A stretch of 24,677 nt of DNA, from assembly GCA_023261465.1 (NCBI GenBank), contig JAHFOW010000015.1, positions 1-24,677 on the forward strand, written 5' to 3'. The number at the start of each line of letters is the position of its first letter. The first letter of the stretch is position 1. Made by a program: the position numbers and the translations under genes. Below the pieces are notes generated by a model. It was not told where the DNA came from, did not search any database, and was given only the letters and a program-made list of their open reading frames with translations. This document shows positions 1-7,207 of this stretch, one piece after another. The stretch comes from Planctomycetota bacterium (GTDB lineage Bacteria > Planctomycetota > Brocadiia > Brocadiales > Brocadiaceae).

Positions 1-72
1 GCCTGTCGTTGTATTACGTCCTATGTCTCACAAAACAACAAACGGTTTACGTTAATGTATCGGGAGAGAAAT

Positions 73-200
73 GGGGTCACACCTTGACAGGCTGTCTGAG
101 AATACAAAATTCAAAAATTTAGGTGTTGATATTAAAGGACTTATGACATGAAAAATCAAGAAAACGTGCATTCTCGGACAACCTGTCAAGGTGTGACCCC
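73..200. repeat. MITE-like element with 31-bp terminal inverted repeats
   Basis: Positions 73-103 and 170-200 are inverted repeats of 31 bp that differ at only two positions, separated by 66 bp of AT-rich sequence. Both outer ends read GGGGTCACACCTTGACAG. The outward flanks are purine-rich on one side and pyrimidine-rich on the other, so the symmetry extends weakly. There is no coding capacity. The GGGGTCA ends resemble the heads of REP/RAYT-type or MITE-type non-autonomous elements. No target-site duplication is evident. It sits directly against a transposase remnant and may have helped to break it. Confidence 0.7.
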
Positions 201-202
201 TT

Positions 203-879
203 CCTTTCCCCTCAAAAAGCATTGATTTCTCCGGCGTTGTCTTCGACTCGTGGTATGCTACAACTTCATGCACCATCCCGTAAAGAAAAACCGTTGTTTA
301 GTCAAACCAGATGAGCTCGTTACCCTCATCAAAAAGCACTACTGGAACAAAATCAAATACGTTAAACTCAAAACTACGGATGGCTCTGAAGTTTTACATA
401 AAACCTATTCGTTCGAGGCAAAGCTGAGAGATTGTGATGTTCCCATCAGATTTGTTGTCATTTTAGGCCAGTGGAATAAGGATGACGACAAGTGCTACCA
501 CATCCTCATTACCAACAAACTCAATTCCTCTGCCACAATGGTTATTACCAACTACCTGCTTCGTTGGGGTATTGAACACTGTTTCAGGGAACTCAAAGAT
601 ACCTTTTACTTTGACCACTATCAGGTCAGACATATCAACAAGATTGACAGATACTGGAATCTCTGTCTTGTTGCATGGACTCTCACTTACTGGATCAAAC
701 AAAATGCCTATCTTGCTAAAATCCTTGAAACAAAACCCACAACCTTCAACGAAATCAAACAGGCGGTTAATTCCATACTCGAATTCGCCTCTACCAGCGC
801 CTTATCAAAGAACGAAAAACTTGCCGATGGCTATTTCAAAATTAAATCCAAACGTCTTAAGAAAAAATGTGCCGCTTAA
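203..879 (+). pseudogene. IS4-superfamily DDE transposase remnant (N-terminus missing, frameshifted)
   Basis: The clean open frame at 250-879 encodes the C-terminal half of a DDE transposase. It carries the Y-(2)-R-(3)-E-(6)-K signature of IS4-type enzymes in YLLRWGIEHCFRELK, which holds the catalytic Glu. Just upstream, in a different frame (about 212-262), the sequence reads GVVFDSWYATT, the motif around the second catalytic Asp, and then stops at a TAA. The gene is therefore frameshifted near 255-275. The domain with the first Asp is absent; the MITE-like element and the window edge lie there. The GTG at 250 is not a natural start. It is presumably non-functional. The outer end of the insertion sequence was not identified. 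Confidence 0.75.
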
Positions 880-1010
880 TTTTTAACAAAGTAATGAATT
901 CAATGTCGTTGCAGTGGCTTATTGCAGTATGCCACTACAAGAGTTGCCCAAAACCACCGAATAAGTAATTTAATTGTGTAAGAATGTTCATTTTATTTGT
1001 GTGGTTTTTC

Positions 1011-1049
1011 TGTTGGTAGTAGAGACAAGGCACTGCCTTGTCTCTGTAT
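1011..1049. repeat. Short dispersed palindromic repeat, copy 1
   Basis: TGTTGGTAG is followed by a perfect 12-bp inverted repeat (1021-1032 and 1034-1045, AGAGACAAGGCA and its complement) and then GTAT. A diverged copy with the same flanks lies at 13302-13335. No T-run follows on either strand, so a simple terminator is unlikely, although it lies 3' of the minus-strand gene ending at 1152. Confidence 0.65.
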
Positions 1050-1151
1050 AAAAATAACTTGGTAAGTCGTTTGACGACGAATGGTGAATGGATGTTTTTG
1101 GCAGAAGTGTAAAATGAAATCTTATGAGCCGGATTTACTGGTTCGTGCAGC

Positions 1152-2486
1152 CTATGTTACGCCAGCCTCACATACTTCACGCTTTGGTACGGCAGTGGTT
1201 GTTCTTCCCCGCAACATCTCCAGGAATCCCTCTATTCTAGTGGCAAACTGCCCTGGCATGTAGTTATGGTCATCCACACAATCTCCATCGAGGCTCAGGA
1301 ATGGATAACCCATTTTATTAAGCTCACGTTTTAATGTTGGCACAGCAGCATTGTTCCTTCTGCATCCCCATGATGAGAATACCACAACGCCATCCACCTG
1401 ATATTCCTTTGCAAGTTTTTTAGTTATCTCTATCCGGCGCTCTAGTGGGCCATTATAGTGGCTAGTAATGAGTTTTTTGGCTAAACTTTCATACGGTTTT
1501 GCGGGGTCGAGTTTTTCCCAATAAACATAATTTGTTTCTTCGAAAACAATCTTTACCCCATCTTTTTCCAGTTTTGTTAAAAAATCCATATTGAAATAAG
1601 GTTTCAGTTCCAACCAGAGCAGTTTGATCTGATTTTTGGGAGGCGCTATTTTGTTTCTCCTGGATGCTGCAATCTTTTCACGAAGCTCATCAGCAAGGCT
1701 TGCGAAAAATCTTAATGCCAGGGGAGAGCCTATTAAAAGGTATGCCGGAAACATAAATCCCAGCGCATTGCTACCATTGAGAGGACAAAGGGGGTCTTTT
1801 CTTAATTCGTTGACTTCGAGTATCTTTTCGCGTGTTTTATTTGAGTAATCTATCGCCTTTGCAAACGACTCCTGCGGCATCTTTTTCCCTGTGATTTCTT
1901 CCAATCGCCTGGTAAAATCTTCAAGTTGTTTTGCAAGATAAGCAACAGAGTATTCATCTGCCTCATAAGGAACATCAATGACAATCGTCTCCTTCTTTGA
2001 GACAGTTTCGCATATCTTCATTGTCTTGGTGTTGTTATCGCATAATGTCGTGGTTGCTACCTGAAGGATATTTTTTGGGAACGTGTTCCTGAACACATGT
2101 CCGATTGCAGAACGGTGAAAGGAGCAAATATCGGTGGTTACTCCAAGTGATTCTGCCTCTAAAAGTCCTCGTGAACTTTGCCCCAGACCTGCAAAGAGCG
2201 CTGCCCCGATTTCCAGGCAAAAGGGATATAACCCCATAGCAAAAAGGATTTCGGAGGGAACAAACATAGTCGTCCAAATGGTTTGCTTTGGGTGATTAAA
2301 AACATTATACAGGTGTTTGACGCCCAGTCGGGTTTGCAGATTCAAAGAGGCGAGTCCATCCCTTTTGTCACTACAGTAAAAAAGATGCGAAATTTTTATA
2401 AAGCGCAAAAGCTCTTTGAATATGAACGGAGAAAAACGACGCATTAATTTGTTGTAAAGTTCTTTAAATCTACGGTTTGAAGTCAT
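1152..2486 (-). CDS. 2-hydroxyacyl-CoA dehydratase-family subunit (HgdB/BcrB/double-cubane-like)
   Basis: This 444-residue protein belongs to the 2-hydroxyacyl-CoA dehydratase D-component family, whose members bind an iron-sulfur cluster and accept one low-potential electron from an ATP-driven activase. Candidate cluster cysteines are C90 (PFCLEIG), C121 (TDICSF), C149 (TTTLCDN, equivalent to the family's conserved CD motif) and C375 (WGCR). The C-terminus ends with the usual D-x-D...TRIEGFLEML segment. Length is normal for a single subunit. No good Shine-Dalgarno precedes the ATG at 2486; a later start at Met15 is possible. It lies 126 bp downstream of the activase fusion, probably in the same transcript. 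Its substrate is unknown; a CoA ester or a small molecule such as those reduced by double-cubane proteins is possible. Confidence 0.8.
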   Translation of the reverse strand: MTSNRRFKELYNKLMRRFSPFIFKELLRFIKISHLFYCSDKRDGLASLNLQTRLGVKHLYNVFNHPKQTIWTTMFVPSEILFAMGLYPFCLEIGAALFAGLGQSSRGLLEAESLGVTTDICSFHRSAIGHVFRNTFPKNILQVATTTLCDNNTKTMKICETVSKKETIVIDVPYEADEYSVAYLAKQLEDFTRRLEEITGKKMPQESFAKAIDYSNKTREKILEVNELRKDPLCPLNGSNALGFMFPAYLLIGSPLALRFFASLADELREKIAASRRNKIAPPKNQIKLLWLELKPYFNMDFLTKLEKDGVKIVFEETNYVYWEKLDPAKPYESLAKKLITSHYNGPLERRIEITKKLAKEYQVDGVVVFSSWGCRRNNAAVPTLKRELNKMGYPFLSLDGDCVDDHNYMPGQFATRIEGFLEMLRGRTTTAVPKREVCEAGVT

Positions 2487-2562
2487 ATTTATAAATATCC
2501 GTGTGTAAAATTAAACCCATGTTCAGCGCAAGATATGGAAGCGCTTCGGGAAAAACCCTTAA

Positions 2563-2593
2563 CCCGCCTTTGGGTAATTCCACAAAAGGCGGG
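2563..2593. repeat. Intergenic hairpin between the two dehydratase-type genes
   Basis: A perfect 9-bp inverted repeat (CCCGCCTTT at 2563-2571 and AAAGGCGGG at 2585-2593) with a 13-nt loop lies between the minus-strand genes. On the minus strand it is followed by TTAAGGGTTTTT, so weak termination or attenuation that lowers expression of the downstream gene is possible. It could equally be a dispersed palindromic repeat or an RNA-processing hairpin. Confidence 0.45.
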
Positions 2594-2612
2594 GCAGGGG
2601 GATATGAAAAAG

Positions 2613-4529
2613 TTAACCTTTATTGGCGGTGCTCGTTAGCTGTTCAAGAAATGCTTCTACCCTTGTCTTTATTTGCCCCTCGCTGCTTGCGGTATAATCG
2701 CACGTCAGATGAAGAAGAGGGATATTTTTTTCCTGAAATGTCTTTTTTATCAAAGGGTAATCCAAGAGATTATGGTCGCAGAATTTCAAGGTATGATAAA
2801 TAGCGCCATGAATTGATTTTTCCTGCATAATGGATAGCACATTGTTGATTCTATCCAGTATGTTGACCATACGGGAGCATGGAGCACGTTTTATATACCT
2901 TTTAGCAATAGATAAAATAGGGTCATTGCTTATACTAATCTGTGCATCAAAGTATCTGCTTCCATTACATAGATCTTCGGCAACAATCTTGGCGCCGGCA
3001 TCCTCAATAACCTTCATAACCTGCTCATTTTCCATAATACTTCCCCATACGAATAGACGGGGTATTTCCCTTGTATCATAGACATCCCCTTTTTGTTTCA
3101 TGAGATGTCCAAGATAAGTATTGAATTTTTCCGGAAGCAGATTAACACCCTTCTTCAGTAAGGCAAATATCTCATATCCGGATTGGCCAATATACCCGTT
3201 CCAGTATTTCTGCAAGAATAAACGGACACGTTCTCTTGTAGCATTATATAAGGAAATGCTCTGATTTATATCGTCCTGGTTTATTTTGAGTTTGAAATAA
3301 GATTCTAGTTTTTCTTTAAAATTCTTAAGCAGGTTTGCATAGTAGTAAACTGCCGCATCATCCGTATTTTTGGGGATGTCCAGGATATAGTTAAAGGTCT
3401 TTTTCCCTTCATCCATTCTGATCCATGCATCATACAGCCTGCGCATGCCGTCGCACGAGTTGACAAAGACCATTCCTTTAAAGTCTTCCAGGTTGCCATT
3501 GATTTTCTGGTCAACAACGGCCTTGATGTAGGGACAGATATTGCCACACAGTACTTCATTGGCAGCGCATGACTCCTTATCGCTCCCTTTGATTCTCACC
3601 GGATGGAATCCTGCAGCGCGGATAAGCTCTACGGGTGTGTAAGAACAAAAATAACCAATTTTAGGTAATTTGTTCTCTTCTGGTGAAAACTCTACCGAAG
3701 ATAGTTCATTTGTGGTATGCACGGGACCGGAAACTGAAATACTATTATTTACCTGTGCCTTTTCCAGGGCAATAAGCGCAGCGCCAAGCGCCCCGTTGAT
3801 TTGGGGTTCGTCAGATATCCTGATCTTGCAGCCAAGAGCCCTCTCCAGTTCTGTGACAACGCCAATGTTTTTTGCAACACCGCCCGTCATGACAACTTCT
3901 TCTTCCAGCCCCATCCTCTTTACCTGTGCCCCAATACGTTTTGCAATAGAAATATGGAGCGCCCGGCTAATATCCGCCGTCTTCTGGTCTGCGCCAATGA
4001 GAGAAACGACCTCTGACTCTGCAAAAACGGTGCATAAACTGCTGATAGCAATACCGCTTTCTTTTCCGCTCAGTGAAAGCCCGCCCATATCTTCCAGTTC
4101 TATTTCAAGCGTCCTGGCCATAACCTCAATGAATCTGCCTGTGCCTGCGGCGCATTTATCGTTCATAACAAAGTCAAGTACGTTTCCGTTTGCATCGATC
4201 TTGATGACCTTGCTATCCTGACCGCCGATGTCAATAATTGTCCTGGCCTTCGGGAAATAATAGTTGGCTCCCTTGGCGTGACAGGTGATCTCCGTTACCA
4301 CCTCATTGGCAAAGGGCACCTTGATACGTCCGTATCCTGTGGCGATGATGTAATTTATATCTTTTTCTGAAAGTTTGTGTTCTGCGAGTATTTGCTGATA
4401 TGTTTTATCCGCCGCCTTTTTACTGCTGGCGCCGGTTGGAATAATTATCGAAGAAAGGATCTCCTTCTTTTCGTTTAACAGAACTCCATTGGTCGACATA
4501 GAACCAATATCGATTCCTATTGTATACAT
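2613..4529 (-). CDS. Acyl-CoA dehydratase activase fused to a 2-hydroxyacyl-CoA dehydratase-type subunit
   Basis: This 638-residue protein is a two-domain fusion. Residues 1 to about 250 form a BcrAD/BadFG/HgdC-type ASKHA ATPase: GIDIGSMSTNG phosphate loop, GGQDSK, and NDKCAAGTGRF. C126 and C166 (SSLCTVFAE) match the two cysteines that hold the subunit-bridging [4Fe-4S] cluster in known activases (C127 and C166 in the Acidaminococcus enzyme). Residues from about 290 on form a dehydratase domain (YFCSYTPVELIRAAGF, LCGNICPY, NSCDGMRRLYDAW, KFCDHN, RVEAFLEQL). The family role is to use ATP hydrolysis to push an electron to very low potential and pass it to the partner. AAGGAG lies 11 nt before the ATG. 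The gene follows the membrane protein gene after 39 bp. The substrate is not deducible. Confidence 0.85.
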   Translation of the reverse strand: MYTIGIDIGSMSTNGVLLNEKKEILSSIIIPTGASSKKAADKTYQQILAEHKLSEKDINYIIATGYGRIKVPFANEVVTEITCHAKGANYYFPKARTIIDIGGQDSKVIKIDANGNVLDFVMNDKCAAGTGRFIEVMARTLEIELEDMGGLSLSGKESGIAISSLCTVFAESEVVSLIGADQKTADISRALHISIAKRIGAQVKRMGLEEEVVMTGGVAKNIGVVTELERALGCKIRISDEPQINGALGAALIALEKAQVNNSISVSGPVHTTNELSSVEFSPEENKLPKIGYFCSYTPVELIRAAGFHPVRIKGSDKESCAANEVLCGNICPYIKAVVDQKINGNLEDFKGMVFVNSCDGMRRLYDAWIRMDEGKKTFNYILDIPKNTDDAAVYYYANLLKNFKEKLESYFKLKINQDDINQSISLYNATRERVRLFLQKYWNGYIGQSGYEIFALLKKGVNLLPEKFNTYLGHLMKQKGDVYDTREIPRLFVWGSIMENEQVMKVIEDAGAKIVAEDLCNGSRYFDAQISISNDPILSIAKRYIKRAPCSRMVNILDRINNVLSIMQEKSIHGAIYHTLKFCDHNLLDYPLIKKTFQEKNIPLLHLTCDYTASSEGQIKTRVEAFLEQLTSTANKG

Positions 4530-4568
4530 GCTCGAAAAATCTCCTTATTTGGTGTATGGTTAGAATTT

Positions 4569-4958
4569 TTATTCGTGTTCTGGTTTTGGCGGTATGAGAC
4601 TCATCCAGATGTTGAATACAAACAACCCCACAGAAATTACTTGTACGCCTGCAAAGATTTCTGCGAGTGGATGAAATGGACGAAAACACACCAATCCGAC
4701 AAGACCTGTATTTGCCAGATAGAAATGCACCTCACCCATTTTAGGGTAGGCGAGTGGTTTTCCTGTAAACCGTGGCAGGATATGATATCCAACTCCGTAA
4801 ATCATCATGGACATCCATCCCAGAAGGTTTAGGTGGACGTGTGTGAAGAGAAGCTGGGCCGGATAGCTTTTCATGGAGATCATAATGATGCCAAGCACGG
4901 CCGCTATGAAGAAATAGATCAGGCTTGCACGCACAAAATTTTTTGAAAGAGGACTCAT
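4569..4958 (-). CDS. Small four-helix membrane protein related to heme-copper oxidase subunit I (cbb3/NorB-like)
   Basis: This 129-residue protein has about four predicted membrane helices (roughly 12-29, 41-60, 79-94, 100-120). It carries FTHVHLNLLGW (H40, H42), YHILPRF (H59) and EVHFYLANTG (H78). These resemble helices II-III of cbb3-type oxidase and NO-reductase catalytic subunits, where the HxH-type histidines bind heme. It is far too short to be a full catalytic subunit of about 450 residues, so a heme-binding or gas-sensing accessory role is inferred, not shown. AAGGAG lies 15 nt before the ATG, which is long; no alternative start was found. It is the first gene of a minus-strand cluster with the activase fusion, which suggests a redox link. 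Confidence 0.6.
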   Translation of the reverse strand: MSPLSKNFVRASLIYFFIAAVLGIIMISMKSYPAQLLFTHVHLNLLGWMSMMIYGVGYHILPRFTGKPLAYPKMGEVHFYLANTGLVGLVCFRPFHPLAEIFAGVQVISVGLFVFNIWMSLIPPKPEHE

Positions 4959-5102
4959 AATATTTGTAGATAGCTCCTTTATATAACGATAATTAACATA
5001 ACGTTATTTCTTGCAAAATACGATTACATGTTACATTATAATAAAAATATGGATTGTCAATTAAAAAATTATCATAATAATTTCAGGAAAGAGAATAAAT
5101 GG

Positions 5103-5130
5103 TTGGTTTGTGTAAGGAGTAAATTATAAT
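5103..5130 (+). promoter_or_regulatory. Candidate sigma70-type promoter upstream of ftsH
   Basis: TTGGTT (5103-5108), 16 bp, then a consensus TATAAT (5125-5130). The -35 matches only three of six bases. It lies 223 bp before the ftsH start, implying a long leader that would begin at or in the hairpin at 5131-5172. In an AT-rich region a chance TATAAT is possible. Confidence 0.35.
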
Positions 5131-5172
5131 GGAACTATTATAAGATAGCATTTTTAATATAATAAGTGTTCC
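5131..5172 (+). promoter_or_regulatory. Possible 5'-leader hairpin of ftsH
   Basis: GGAAC (5131-5135) plus TATTATA (5136-5142) pair with TATAATA (5158-5164) and GTTCC (5168-5172), leaving a 3-nt bulge and a 15-nt loop. The stem is AU-rich apart from the GGAAC/GTTCC foot. It starts directly after the candidate -10 box, so it would form the very 5' end of the transcript; stability control or an operator are possible roles. Confidence 0.35.
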
Positions 5173-5353
5173 TATTTTAAAAAATCATTTTTACATATAA
5201 AATAATCTACTTTCCTAATATAATATTTATCGAGGACGCGTTGGATGATAATATTACTATTTGCGTGAGATGGTGATGAAGAAACCAACTTTGATAGTTA
5301 AAAGTATATAAATTTCACCGTTAAAAGTACAAATAAAATTTTAAGGAGTATAC

Positions 5354-7207
5354 ATGCTCGAAAATTTCAAAAAAATACAGTTCAAAATGCCCAAAAAATT
5401 TTCTATATGGCACATTGTTATTGCCTTTGGATTCTTTATCCTTCTCCAGATGTATTTGATGAATCCGGGAATGAGAAACGTCTCCTATAGTGATTTCAAG
5501 CGGCTGGTGAAGGACGGTATGGTTTTAGAATGCCATATTAACCGTTCTACCGTTCGTGGAAAACTTCGGGAGACAGAACGTGGCACAACAAGGAATACAA
5601 TCTTTGTTACTGCCCGCGTAGAAGACCCTGAGTTGATAAAAGACCTTGAATCTATGGGCGTAAAGTATGAAGGACAATATGAGAGCCCGTGGTTTAAAAC
5701 ATTTTTTTTCTCATGGGTAATGCCTTTGATAATCCTGTTTGTAATCTGGCGGTTTGTTTTTAAACGATATGGTCCTGCAAGCAGTATTATGACCTTTGGT
5801 AAGAGCAGGGGGCGGATGTATGTCCAGGAAGATCTGAATGTGACTTTCGACGACGTTGCCGGTATTGACGAGGCAAAGGAAGAACTCCAGGAAATTATTG
5901 AATTCCTGAAAACGCCTGAAAAATTTCGTGCACTGGGGGGTAAAATACCCAAGGGTGTTTTGCTTGTCGGGGCGCCGGGAACTGGTAAGACCCTCCTGGC
6001 AAAGGCCGTTGCCGGCGAGGCCGGAGTGCCGTTCTTTAATATGAGCGGGTCGGAGTTTGTCGAGATGTTTGTTGGTGTTGGCGCTGCGCGGGTGAGGGAC
6101 CTCTTTAGTCAGGCAGACCAAAAGGCGCCCTGTATTATCTTTATTGATGAACTTGACGCCCTTGGTAAGGCCAGAGGCGTAAGCCCCATGGGAGGCCACG
6201 ATGAACGAGAGCAGACACTAAACCAGTTACTGGTAGAAATGGATGGTTTTGATTCCAATAAGGGTGTCATCATTATGGCCGCAACCAACCGGCCGGAGAT
6301 GTTAGACCCGGCTCTTTTGAGACCGGGGAGATTTGACCGACAGGTAGTCGTTGATCGTCCTGACCTGCACGGGCGCGAGGCAATTCTTAAGGTGCATATA
6401 AAGGAAGTAAAGGTGGAAAAGGAAGTTGATTTACATGCAGTCGCCGCCATGACCCCGGGATTTGTCGGGGCAGACCTTGCCAATCTTGTGAATGAAGCGG
6501 CCTTGCTTGCGGCGCGGAGAAACAAAAAAGCAGTAGGCATGTCGGAATTTGAAGAAGCAATTGACCGCCTCTTGACCGGTCTTGAGAAGAAGAAGCGCCT
6601 GATGAACAAGAAGGAAAAGGAGATTGTTGCCCATCACGAATCGGGTCATGCGCTGGTGGCATGTTCTGTGCCTCATGCAGACCCGGTGAGAAAGATTTCC
6701 ATGATTCCCAGAGGTATCGGGGCGCTGGGCTACACCCTGCAAAAACCTACAGAAGACCGGTATCTGATGACGAGGTCGGAGCTTCTCGACCGCCTTGCCA
6801 TATTATTGGGCGGAAGGGTGGCAGAGGAGATTATATTTAATGAAATATCTACCGGCGCTCAGAATGATTTGGAAAAGGCCACAGAAATTGCCAAATTAAT
6901 GGTTAAGGAGTATGGCATGAGCGAAAGGATGGGCGTCGTAACCTTCGAGCAGGGTGACAGACCGTTATTTTTAGGGGGCGGCTTTGCTGCAAGCAGGGAG
7001 TATAGCGAGGAGACGGCGCGGGAAATTGATCTGGAAGTTAAGAGAATTATTGATGAATCGTTTGGCCGTGTAAAAAAGTTATTAACGGAAAAAAAGGAAA
7101 TCCTGCTGGGAATGGCAAAACAGCTTATGGAACAAGAGGTGATCGAAGGCGAAGAACTGAAAAAACTTTTGGAAGAATTACACAAGGCCACTGAGGAAAA
7201 GAAGTGA
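5354..7207 (+). CDS. ftsH: ATP-dependent zinc metalloprotease FtsH
   Basis: This 617-residue protein is a membrane-anchored AAA+ protease that extracts and degrades membrane and unstable cytosolic proteins as a hexamer. Two membrane helices (about 20-36 and 119-136) flank a small extracytoplasmic domain. The AAA module has Walker A GAPGTGKT (206-213), Walker B FIDELDA and the second region of homology ending in RPGRFDRQ. The protease site is HESGH (428-432), with D505 as probable third zinc ligand. The common form is HEAGH; the Ala-to-Ser change is outside the metal ligands. AAGGAG lies 5 nt before the ATG. It is the first gene of a plus-strand run and overlaps the next gene by 4 nt (GTGA), so translational coupling is likely. 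Confidence 0.97.
   Translation: MLENFKKIQFKMPKKFSIWHIVIAFGFFILLQMYLMNPGMRNVSYSDFKRLVKDGMVLECHINRSTVRGKLRETERGTTRNTIFVTARVEDPELIKDLESMGVKYEGQYESPWFKTFFFSWVMPLIILFVIWRFVFKRYGPASSIMTFGKSRGRMYVQEDLNVTFDDVAGIDEAKEELQEIIEFLKTPEKFRALGGKIPKGVLLVGAPGTGKTLLAKAVAGEAGVPFFNMSGSEFVEMFVGVGAARVRDLFSQADQKAPCIIFIDELDALGKARGVSPMGGHDEREQTLNQLLVEMDGFDSNKGVIIMAATNRPEMLDPALLRPGRFDRQVVVDRPDLHGREAILKVHIKEVKVEKEVDLHAVAAMTPGFVGADLANLVNEAALLAARRNKKAVGMSEFEEAIDRLLTGLEKKKRLMNKKEKEIVAHHESGHALVACSVPHADPVRKISMIPRGIGALGYTLQKPTEDRYLMTRSELLDRLAILLGGRVAEEIIFNEISTGAQNDLEKATEIAKLMVKEYGMSERMGVVTFEQGDRPLFLGGGFAASREYSEETAREIDLEVKRIIDESFGRVKKLLTEKKEILLGMAKQLMEQEVIEGEELKKLLEELHKATEEKK

Larger units (their letters stand above)
4959..5353. 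other. AT-rich divergent intergenic region (395 bp)
   Basis: This stretch separates the minus-strand membrane-protein gene from plus-strand ftsH. It holds a perfect 10-bp palindrome ATAACGTTAT (4998-5007), a candidate plus-strand promoter (5103-5130), a hairpin immediately after it (5131-5172), a 10-bp direct repeat GTTAAAAGTA at 5297-5306 and 5320-5329 (23-bp period), and the ftsH ribosome-binding site AAGGAG at 5343-5348. No gene was seen. Confidence 0.7.

Noticed and set aside
52..276. 74-codon minus-strand frame over the left inverted-repeat element
   Set aside because: It is entirely explained by the palindromic MITE-like element and flanking transposase debris.
3670..4221. 183-codon plus-strand open frame opposite the activase gene
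   Set aside because: It is antisense to a strongly conserved ATPase domain, has low-complexity Ser/Pro/Ile composition and no family motif; it is a codon-bias shadow.
4998..5007. ATAACGTTAT as a named regulator site (FNR or NO-responsive)
   Set aside because: It does not match the FNR consensus, and a 10-bp AT-rich palindrome is expected by chance in this region.
6109..6609. 166-codon minus-strand open frame inside ftsH
   Set aside because: It is antisense to the AAA/protease domain, with Ser/Arg-rich composition and no recognisable motif or ribosome-binding site.
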